In this document: positions 1-4,411 of the stretch, in pieces
Position numbering within the stretch: the stretch's first letter is position 1
Layout: every line of letters begins with the position of its first letter
Assembly (NCBI GenBank): GCA_004552515.1
Contig: SFOF01000129.1
Span: forward strand, 1 to 6,313
Length of the DNA stretch: 6,313 nucleotides
Source of the DNA: Clostridiales bacterium
GTDB taxonomy: Bacteria; Bacillota; Clostridia; Christensenellales; Aristaeellaceae
Direction of reading: 5' to 3'
Made by a program: the position numbers and the translations under genes
Notes under the pieces: model-generated
Seen by the model: only the letters and a program-made list of their open reading frames with translations
What the model was told of the DNA's origin: nothing
Database searches by the model: none

Positions 1-29
1 AAGCGCCCTCAAGCGCTGAAGAGTCGGGT

Positions 30-107
30 TGCGTGCGCGAAGCGGTGTGGAAGCCGGAACAGCCGGCCTCTCTGGACTCTCTTCATTTAATTCGCGGCGT
101 GGGTGCG
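30..107 (-). repeat. Dispersed repeat, inverted copy (copy 3)
   Basis: Positions 67-85, read on the minus strand, give TGAAGAGAGTCCAGAGAGG, identical over 19 bases to 4117-4135 and over 18 bases to 3655-3672. Similarity continues on both sides in patches. Before the core all three copies have GCAC followed by CGCCGC. After it, this copy and the one at 4104 both continue with CGGCTG and GCTTCC. The outer limits given are therefore approximate. The copy lies just downstream of the terminase stop codon and in opposite orientation to the other two copies. A short stem GCCGG-AACAG-CCGGC lies at 53-67. No gene is visible in 1-123. Confidence 0.75.
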
Positions 108-123
108 TAAAGCACAGCAGGGG

Positions 124-1605
124 TCAGCGGGTAATACAGGCCGCGGCCTCCCTGTTCCGCTTCGCCAGCCGCTTCTTATGCCGCACCACCATCGAGTCGG
201 GGATCCGCTCCGGCGCGTGCGGCTCCGGACGGCTCATGATGAAATACCTCAGCTCGTCCATGGCGTGATCGTCGCGCTTGACCGGCTCCTCCTCGTCCTC
301 CTTCCATCGGTACTGCTTGATCTCGCGGATCATCATCGGGCAGCTTGAAAAGATGAACAGCCCCGGCTTCCCCTCCGGCCAGCGCGCTGTGTCGAAGTGC
401 GGCCGTTTCTCCAGCGCCTGCTTGACGCGCTGTATGCCCGCCCATTTCGATTTGTTCACGCGCGTGTTGACATTGAGCCCCTGCTCGCGGAACAGTTCGG
501 CGACGCTCTTCTCGCTCTGCAATGTGCGCTGATCGGCGGCCGCGTCCATGAGCGCGTTCAGCCGTCCGGAAGCGTCGCGCTTCCATCCCAGCTCGCGGCT
601 GATGCGGTCGATCTCGCGCATATGCGCGTCTATGGGCATATTCGCGCGGTAGTGCTCGGCCACGACGTACACGCAGCCCTCGTGATCCACCGCGTACCAG
701 TGGCAGGAGAGCGGATTGCTCAGTCCCGGATCGATCGAGAGGCAGTCCTGCCAGTCGGGCGGTATGTCGAACGGCTCGACGACGTGAACGCGCTCGTCAA
801 ACTCGCCGTACACCAGCCCGTTCACCGATATGAATCGTCCGTCGCGGCGCGCTTCCAGCTCGTCCGGCGGCAGCGCGCGCTCCATCCGCTCGATTTCCTC
901 GGGCGAGAGATAGGGATTGTCGCGCCAGCTCATCGTGATTACCCACACGTCGGGGTCGTTTCGCACGTTTAAGTAGATCGTCTCGTACACCCAAGTCAGC
1001 CCCTTGAGCGGGGTCATCGTGCCGAACAGGCAGCCGCCCGAATCGAGCACGCGCATCAGGCACTCCTGATAGACGTCCTCGGGCGGTTCCTCGTCGAACC
1101 ACACGAAGTCCAGGCTCACGCCCTGGAATTTCTCGCGGCCCTGCGCGCAGGTCTTAAAGCCAATCGTTGATACGCCGCCGCACAGGCTCTCGATCTGTAT
1201 CGTGTCGATCACGCCGCCCTCCGGGTCGTCCGCGCGGCCCTCGCGCATCCTGATCGAGCGGATCCACGCGGGGTTGATGTAGGAGAGCAGCTTCTTCTGC
1301 GCGACGTCGCGCTGCACCTCGTTGGACAGGCTCACCACCCAGCCGTTCATGGCGTGCGTTACGCGCCGGTAGGGGTGGCAGCCGCGCGCCAGATAGACGC
1401 ACTCCACGGCCCCCACCTCGGTCTTGCCGGTGCGGTTGCCGCCCAGCGCCCATCGGTTCCGGCAGGGCGACTGGTGGAAGAGCGCCTGCCGCGCGTGCGG
1501 CTTGTAGTATTTCAGCTTGTCCACGCGCTGCCGCCGCTCGTATTCCGCCATCAGACCCTCGGCCTCGGCGAGCATCTTCTCCCGTTCGGCGCGTTCCAGT
1601 CCCAT
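124..1605 (-). CDS. Phage-type terminase large subunit (TerL), apparently solitary
   Basis: Predicted ATP-driven DNA packaging motor and headful/cos nuclease of tailed phages; 493 residues from the chosen start, normal for the family. The N-terminal ATPase part has Walker A GGNRTGKT (residues 55-62), Walker B LDFVWFDEE (about 165-173, acidic pair D171/E172) and coupling motif GTMTPLKG (195-202). The C-terminal RNase H-like nuclease part shows its three expected acidic sites: SIDPGLSNP (D292), LMDAAADQRT (D354 or D358) and RDDHAMDELRY (D445/D446). The start at 1605 is preferred over the ATG at 1662 because GAAAGGAG lies upstream of it, 12 bases away, while nothing resembling a ribosome binding site precedes 1662. 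An ATG at 1575 is a less likely third choice. No small terminase lies upstream and a repeat, not a portal gene, follows. It may be a prophage remnant or domesticated gene. The family call is strong; the current role is unknown. Confidence 0.9.
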   Translation of the reverse strand: MGLERAEREKMLAEAEGLMAEYERRQRVDKLKYYKPHARQALFHQSPCRNRWALGGNRTGKTEVGAVECVYLARGCHPYRRVTHAMNGWVVSLSNEVQRDVAQKKLLSYINPAWIRSIRMREGRADDPEGGVIDTIQIESLCGGVSTIGFKTCAQGREKFQGVSLDFVWFDEEPPEDVYQECLMRVLDSGGCLFGTMTPLKGLTWVYETIYLNVRNDPDVWVITMSWRDNPYLSPEEIERMERALPPDELEARRDGRFISVNGLVYGEFDERVHVVEPFDIPPDWQDCLSIDPGLSNPLSCHWYAVDHEGCVYVVAEHYRANMPIDAHMREIDRISRELGWKRDASGRLNALMDAAADQRTLQSEKSVAELFREQGLNVNTRVNKSKWAGIQRVKQALEKRPHFDTARWPEGKPGLFIFSSCPMMIREIKQYRWKEDEEEPVKRDDHAMDELRYFIMSRPEPHAPERIPDSMVVRHKKRLAKRNREAAACITR

Positions 1606-1617
1606 GCCCGTCTCACG

Positions 1618-1625
1618 CTCCTTTC
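1618..1625 (-). promoter_or_regulatory. Shine-Dalgarno site deciding the terminase start
   Basis: The minus strand reads GAAAGGAG, ending 12 bases before the ATG at 1605. The spacing is a little long but this is the only good site near the gene start. It falls inside the longer open frame beginning at 1662, which argues against the longer start. Confidence 0.6.
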
Positions 1626-1714
1626 TCAAAAATTGGTATGAAAAAGACCCGCTCCTCCCCATCGGGGCGAACAGGCCTCTGCGGTCGCGTTATCCGGCGC
1701 TCCCAGCGTCTATG

Positions 1715-1743
1715 AGTTTAGCAGGTTTCTCGCGAAAATGCAA
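1715..1743 (-). promoter_or_regulatory. Weak candidate promoter for the terminase gene
   Basis: On the minus strand TTGCAT (1738-1743) and TAAACT (1715-1720) are separated by 17 bases. Each hexamer matches the sigma-A consensus at only about half of its positions, so this is a weak prediction. If real, the leader to the ATG at 1605 would be about 100 bases. Confidence 0.3.
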
Positions 1744-1746
1744 CGA

Positions 1747-1764
1747 CTTAACATGGCTTAACAT
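1747..1764. repeat. Direct repeat CTTAACAT x2, 10-bp phasing
   Basis: CTTAACAT occurs at 1747-1754 and again at 1757-1764, starts 10 bases apart, about one helical turn. It lies in the divergent intergenic region, touching the candidate -35 of the terminase promoter (1738-1743). The arrangement suits a protein bound to one face of the DNA, but nothing identifies the protein. Confidence 0.45.
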
Positions 1765-1810
1765 TCGGCGCAATTTGAATCGCCATAAACGGCCATACAG
1801 GAGAAATACA

Positions 1811-1921
1811 ATGAACATTCATTCGCTTACCGAATTTCTCTTGACAATGTATCGGATATACAATATAATCAAAATAACAGCGAAAGGGGCGCTTTTCCGC
1901 GTCCGGACAGTCGATACGTGA
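1811..1921 (+). CDS. Possible small ORF (36 aa) upstream of the XRE gene
   Basis: An ATG at 1811 follows AGGAG (1799-1803) with an ideal 7-base spacing and opens a frame ending in TGA at 1919-1921, 19 bases before the XRE start. The peptide begins MNIHSLTEFLLTMYRIYNII, hydrophobic and aromatic in its first half and basic later. I recognise no family. It contains the whole promoter of the next gene, so its odd composition may simply reflect promoter DNA, and it would need transcription from further upstream, where I see no good promoter. It could be a leader peptide, a toxin remnant or chance. Confidence 0.2.
   Translation: MNIHSLTEFLLTMYRIYNIIKITAKGALFRVRTVDT
1821..1862. promoter_or_regulatory. 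Two 15-bp dyads at the XRE promoter, candidate operators
   Basis: ATTCG-CTTAC-CGAAT (1821-1835) lies just upstream of the -35 hexamer. TGTAT-CGGAT-ATACA (1848-1862) fills the spacer between -35 and -10. Both have perfect 5-bp arms and a 5-bp centre, though the arm sequences differ. The second is placed where a repressor would block polymerase, so autoregulation by the XRE protein is plausible. Five-base arms arise easily by chance, hence moderate confidence. Confidence 0.4.
1841..1869 (+). promoter_or_regulatory. Sigma-A promoter of the XRE gene
   Basis: TTGACA (1841-1846) and TATAAT (1864-1869) are both perfect consensus hexamers with a 17-base spacer. Transcription should begin near 1876, giving a leader of about 64 bases. 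A fully consensus promoter is strong unless repressed, which fits the dyad lying in its spacer. Confidence 0.88.
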
Positions 1922-1939
1922 TAAGAAGAAAGAAGAGCC

Positions 1940-2200
1940 ATGAACAGCATAGGTTTTTACGAAGAGGATCCGCGCTGGAGCACGGCCGAGCCGCATTGGG
2001 AGGCCGCGCAGGCGCTGGTCGAGGCGCGCCGCCGCAGCGGGCTGACGCAGCAGGCGCTGGCCGAGCGCAGCGGCATCCGGCAGAGCGTCATCAGCCGGCT
2101 CGAGCGGGGCAACGGCAATCCGTCGGTCAGGACGCTCCAGCGGCTGGCCGAGGGCATGGGCATGAGGCTGGAGCTGGCGTTCGTGCCGGAGGAAGAATAA
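1940..2200 (+). CDS. Small XRE-family HTH protein (HigA-like antitoxin or repressor)
   Basis: A cytoplasmic DNA-binding protein of 86 residues. After a 30-residue N-terminal part comes a canonical Cro/C1-type helix-turn-helix, LTQQALAERSGIRQSVISRL (residues 35-54), followed by ERGNGNPSVRTLQRLAEGMG and a short acidic tail FVPEEE. The layout, with an N-terminal helix before the HTH and a strand LELAFV at the end, resembles antitoxins of HigBA-type modules, but no RelE/HigB-like toxin gene lies on either side, so a plain autorepressor is equally possible. The ribosome binding region is only purine-rich (AAGAAGAG just before the ATG), with no GGAGG, so translation may be modest despite the strong promoter. 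It is transcribed alone, away from the terminase gene, and ends at a terminator 7 bases after its stop. The HTH call is firm; the partner and target are unknown. Confidence 0.9.
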   Translation: MNSIGFYEEDPRWSTAEPHWEAAQALVEARRRSGLTQQALAERSGIRQSVISRLERGNGNPSVRTLQRLAEGMGMRLELAFVPEEE

Positions 2201-2206
2201 AGGTCG

Positions 2207-2239
2207 GCGGGGGAGGATGCGCGTCCTTCCCGCTTTTTT
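2207..2239 (+). terminator. Rho-independent terminator after the XRE gene
   Basis: GCGGGGGAGGA pairs with TCCTTCCCGC across the loop TGCGCG, with one bulged base, and is followed at once by six T residues (2234-2239). It starts 7 bases after the XRE stop and separates that gene from the LacI gene. Confidence 0.9.
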
Positions 2240-2258
2240 ATGCCGCGCCGCTCGACCC

Positions 2259-2277
2259 GCGACAATATTGCGACAAT
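2259..2277. repeat. Direct repeat GCGACAAT x2, 11-bp phasing
   Basis: GCGACAAT occurs at 2259-2266 and 2270-2277. The first overlaps the palindrome CAATATTG (2263-2270). They lie roughly 95-110 bases upstream of the predicted LacI-gene transcription start. This could be a regulator site, but no binding protein can be named. Confidence 0.35.
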
Positions 2278-2285
2278 TTTCGCAC

Positions 2286-2299
2286 TATTAACGATCATA
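2286..2299 (+). promoter_or_regulatory. Candidate LacI-type operator upstream of the lacI-family gene
   Basis: TATTAACGATCATA is an imperfect palindrome around a central CG and is identical at 12 of 14 positions to the site at 4364-4377. It also matches the ideal palindrome TATGAACGTTCATA at 12 of 14. It sits about 75-85 bases upstream of the predicted start of the LacI-family transcript, rather far for direct blocking, so it may be an auxiliary site or serve an unrecognised promoter. Confidence 0.45.
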
Positions 2300-2335
2300 T
2301 GACGGCGCATGATGAATATTTGGCACGATTCTCCC

Positions 2336-2364
2336 TTTACTCCGGCGGAAAAGTGTTATATAAT
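2336..2364 (+). promoter_or_regulatory. Sigma-A promoter of the LacI-family gene
   Basis: TATAAT (2359-2364) is perfect consensus. TTTACT (2336-2341), exactly 17 bases upstream, matches four of six -35 positions. Predicted transcription start is near 2371, about 37 bases before the start codon. Confidence 0.7.
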
Positions 2365-2407
2365 ATGATGGCTTGCACGAAAGCCACAGGAAAGGAAGGA
2401 TTGTACC

Positions 2408-3394
2408 GTGACCGATCGCAACAAGCGCGTGACGCTCAAGGATATTGCCCTCAAGGCGGGCACCAGCGCGAACACCGTCTCGCTGGCGCTGCGCGATTCG
2501 CCGCTGCTGGCCGACGATACGAAAAAGCGCATCCAGCAGATCGCGCGCAATATGAAATATGTCAATAACGCCCTGGCCGGTTCGCTGCGCTCCGGGTGCA
2601 GCCACACCATCGCCATCATACTGGGCGATATTTCAAATCCGCTCTTCGCCATCAAGATCAAGGAGCTGGAGGGCTATTTCCGCGCGCGCAATTATAAAAC
2701 GCTCATCCTCAATACCGACGAGGATCCCGATCAGGAGCTGAGCGCCGCGCAGACGGTCATCGGCAATCATGTCGATGGCGTCGTGATCTGTCCCTGTCAG
2801 AAGTCGCGCCAGTCGCTCGAGCTGATGCAGGAGTACAACCTGCCCTTCGTGCTCATGGGCCGCGCCGCAAAGGAGGATGAGGCCTTCGACAGCGTCGTCT
2901 GGAACGACAGAAAGGGCGGTATGCTGGCCACGCAGTATCTGGTCAAGCGCGGCTGCAAGCGCATCCTCATGCTGGGCGCGTCGGATTATATCAGCAGCGC
3001 CGCCGAGCGCGAGCGGGGCTATCGCGCCGCCCTGAAGGAGGCCGGTCTGACCTTCGATCCCACGCTCGTCTGCCGCTGCGCCCCCTTCCAGGCCGATATT
3101 TCGCTCCAGCTCGACCGGCTGCACGCCGAGGGCGTCGAGTATGACGGCCTGTTCTGCTTCAGCGATCTCATCGCGTGGGAGGCCGCGCGCTATCATCGCG
3201 ATCATCCGCTGCCGCTGGTCGGCTTCGACGATATTCAGGCGTTCTATTCCGTGCCGTTCGATATGACCTCCATCGGCGCGAACGTCAAGGACGAGGTGCG
3301 CACCGTCGCCGAGCTGCTCCTGGGCCGTCTCGCCGCCTCCGAGCCGCGTCCCGCCGTGCATCGCGTCATAGACACCTTCCTCGTCTCCCGCTGA
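2408..3394 (+). CDS. LacI-family transcriptional regulator
   Basis: A sugar-responsive DNA-binding repressor of 328 residues, the usual length for the family. The N-terminal HTH reads VTLKDIALKAGTSANTVSLA (residues 8-27). A21 and N22 occupy the positions that set operator choice in LacI/GalR proteins. The hinge-helix segment YVNNALAGSLRSG (51-63) keeps the leucine that in this family wedges into a central CG step of the operator. Residues about 67-328 form the periplasmic-binding-protein-like sensor domain, including ERERGYRAAL (200-209) and the signature VGFDDI (271-276). The start is GTG at 2408, supported by AAGGAAGGA ending 7 bases upstream; no better ATG exists. The gene has its own promoter. 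It points toward the glycosidase 1 kb downstream, whose promoter shares a candidate operator with the region upstream of this gene, so that gene is the likely target. The effector is unknown, plausibly an arabinose-containing sugar. Confidence 0.95.
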   Translation: MTDRNKRVTLKDIALKAGTSANTVSLALRDSPLLADDTKKRIQQIARNMKYVNNALAGSLRSGCSHTIAIILGDISNPLFAIKIKELEGYFRARNYKTLILNTDEDPDQELSAAQTVIGNHVDGVVICPCQKSRQSLELMQEYNLPFVLMGRAAKEDEAFDSVVWNDRKGGMLATQYLVKRGCKRILMLGASDYISSAAERERGYRAALKEAGLTFDPTLVCRCAPFQADISLQLDRLHAEGVEYDGLFCFSDLIAWEAARYHRDHPLPLVGFDDIQAFYSVPFDMTSIGANVKDEVRTVAELLLGRLAASEPRPAVHRVIDTFLVSR

Positions 3395-3424
3395 GCGGGC
3401 AGTGCCCGCGGCCACTTGCTGCCG
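3395..3424. repeat. 30-bp hairpin repeat, unit 1
   Basis: It begins at the base after the LacI-family stop codon. GCGGGC-AGT-GCCCGC (3395-3409) is a perfect 6-bp stem with a 3-base loop, followed by a 15-base tail ending CTTGCTGCCG. The next 30 bases (3425-3454) and 3521-3550 are the same unit with changes. The stem differs from those copies by a G-C to A-T pair swap at matched positions, so pairing is kept. There is no T-tract, so it is not a standard terminator, though it may protect the 3' end of the mRNA. Confidence 0.75.
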
Positions 3425-3602
3425 GCAGGCTGTGCCTGCACCCGCTTGCTGCCGCCGGGCTTAACACGACCTGCCCGGCCATAAATTGGAGCCGGTCAGG
3501 TCTTCGATAGAGCTAATCCGGCAGGCTGTGCCTGCACCCACCGGCTGCCGCGTAACATGACACGACCTACCCGGCCCCAAATTGGGCTCGGGCGGGTCTT
3601 TC
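3425..3602. repeat. 96-bp imperfect tandem duplication with two conserved hairpins
   Basis: Unit one starts at 3425 and unit two at 3521, exactly 96 bases apart, and they align without gaps. Shared blocks are GCAGGCTGTGCCTGCACCC, ACACGACCT, CCCGGCC, AATTGG and GGTCTT. Each unit holds a 6-bp stem (GCAGGC-TGT-GCCTGC) and, 43 bases into the unit, a larger hairpin: 3468-3502 with a 12-bp stem and one mismatch, and 3564-3598 with a G-C rich stem containing two wobble pairs. The second hairpin is followed by TTT and could act as a weak terminator for readthrough from the LacI-family gene. The pairing is kept although the stem sequences have diverged. Confidence 0.85.
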
Positions 3603-3641
3603 CGTGTACCCGGGCGACGGCGCGTATACGCACCAACCCAA

Positions 3642-3672
3642 CCCCGCCGCAGCGTGAAGAGAGTCCAGAGAG
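3642..3672 (+). repeat. Dispersed 31-bp repeat, copy 1
   Basis: The stretch from CCCCGCCGCAGCG to GAGAGTCCAGAGAG is identical over all 31 bases to 4104-4134. Its last 18 bases also occur inverted at 67-85. It is followed directly by the stem AGAGTC-GAA-GACTCT, which the other copies lack. Confidence 0.85.
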
Positions 3673-3819
3673 TCGAAGACTCTTTGGCGCAGGTTTGGGG
3701 CGCGTAGCCCCAACGTACTCCCGACGGAAAGCATAACAGTACCAATGCGGCTGCGCAAAGACGCACAAAGGCCGCGCCGCCAGCCCCGTTCCCCCGTTCC
3801 CCGCATCCCCGATAACCCC

Positions 3820-3917
3820 GTCGAGATCGCCATAAAGAAACGCACAAACCCGAAGTGAACCAGCTAAGGTAGATAACCGCGCCAGCGCCCCGAGAACGTG
3901 CGAATGGCGATCTCGAC
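3820..3917. repeat. 14-bp inverted repeat pair
   Basis: GTCGAGATCGCCAT (3820-3833) is the exact reverse complement of ATGGCGATCTCGAC (3904-3917), with 70 bases between. The pair could close a long stem in an RNA from either strand. Confidence 0.7.
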
Positions 3918-3953
3918 CCTGCGGAACAGGAACGCAACGCATCGCAAGCCGTT

Positions 3954-3975
3954 CTGTTTGTCGCGAGACAAACAG
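3954..3975. repeat. Perfect 9-bp stem with GCGA tetraloop
   Basis: CTGTTTGTC (3954-3962) and GACAAACAG (3967-3975) are exact reverse complements around GCGA, a GNRA loop on the plus strand. CCGTT (3949-3953) and AACGG (3984-3988) could extend it with an 8-base bulge. No T-tract follows, so it is not a typical terminator. Confidence 0.7.
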
Positions 3976-4103
3976 CAGGCGTGAACGGAGGACAAAACGC
4001 GACAACAGAATTGTGAGGGCAGGCGCACTCCGAACGCAATGCCTCCGCCAGAACCGCATCGCCGAGCGTAAACCGAGGCCAAGCGCGGCGAGAGAAAGCA
4101 CTC

Positions 4104-4140
4104 CCCCGCCGCAGCGTGAAGAGAGTCCAGAGAGGCGGCT
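4104..4140 (+). repeat. Dispersed 31-bp repeat, copy 2
   Basis: Positions 4104-4134 repeat 3642-3672 exactly. From 4117 to 4135 the match to the inverted copy at 67-85 covers 19 bases, and both then continue with CGGCTG. It lies about 200 bases upstream of the glycosidase promoter. Confidence 0.85.
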
Positions 4141-4332
4141 GCGTCGCTTCCGCTTGAAGGCGTTCGTCCGCGCTGTCGCGGCGCAGCGTCAGTCTGTCAT
4201 TATATGATCGCGAATTGTGCGCCGGCGAAATGGTGCGTTTGGCCGGATATAGACGGCAGAAGCGTTTGTGCGCGGGGAAACGACGGAACAATTCGGAATG
4301 CGGCGTTCGGAGGATGGAAGGCAAATTCCCGC

Positions 4333-4361
4333 TTGACAGCGCGCGGCGTTTGCGGTATGAT
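4333..4361 (+). promoter_or_regulatory. Sigma-A promoter of the GH127-type gene
   Basis: TTGACA (4333-4338) is perfect and TATGAT (4356-4361) matches five of six, with a 17-base spacer. The transcript should start near 4368, inside the candidate operator, leaving a leader of about 44 bases. Confidence 0.87.
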
Positions 4362-4363
4362 AA

Positions 4364-4377
4364 TGTTAACGTTCATA
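4364..4377 (+). promoter_or_regulatory. Candidate LacI-type operator (or cre site) at the glycosidase start
   Basis: TGTTAACGTTCATA has a central CG within AACGTT and overlaps the predicted transcription start, a classical position for repression. It shares 12 of 14 positions with 2286-2299 upstream of the LacI-family gene. It also satisfies the published CcpA cre pattern TGWNANCGNTNWCA at all but one position, so global catabolite control is an alternative or an addition to local control. Confidence 0.6.
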
Positions 4378-4411
4378 CACCCGAAACTATAACGCAGGGG
4401 AGGAACAGATC

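Larger units (their letters stand above)
3603..4330. other. Gene-free, hairpin-rich intergenic region
   Basis: I find no convincing protein gene here. Open frames on the minus strand (such as 3461-4324) are Arg/Ser/Cys-rich, lack a good ribosome binding site and run straight through the repeats. Structures visible include the 10-bp palindrome GCGTATACGC (3622-3631), the stem AGAGTC-GAA-GACTCT (3669-3683), the stem TTGGGGC-GCGTA-GCCCCAA (3695-3713), a bulged 9-bp stem at 3747-3775, a 14-bp inverted repeat pair (3820-3833 with 3904-3917) and a perfect 9-bp stem closed by GCGA (3954-3975). Two copies of the dispersed 31-bp repeat bracket most of it. It may be a repeat cluster, an RNA gene or a decayed element. 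Confidence 0.6.

Noticed and set aside
1606..1662. N-terminal extension of the terminase from the ATG at 1662
   Set aside because: No ribosome binding site precedes that ATG, and the extension itself contains the good Shine-Dalgarno sequence for the start at 1605.
2633..3415. A 260-codon open frame opposite the LacI-family gene
   Set aside because: Antisense shadow of a well-supported gene with HTH and ligand-binding motifs on the plus strand.
3395..3602. CRISPR array
   Set aside because: There are only three 30-bp units, at unequal spacing (30 and 96 bases), with diverged repeats and no cas genes. The spacer-like stretch is itself duplicated.
67..4135. Compound transposon or insertion sequence bounded by the dispersed repeat
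   Set aside because: No transposase or integrase lies between the copies, the repeats are short and inside intergenic DNA, and no target-site duplication is visible.
3461..4324. A 287-codon open frame on the minus strand in the repeat-rich region
   Set aside because: It runs through the 96-bp tandem unit and both 31-bp repeats, so peptide segments such as LWTLFTLRRG simply repeat. The composition is Arg/Ser/Cys-rich, there is no ribosome site and no recognisable domain.
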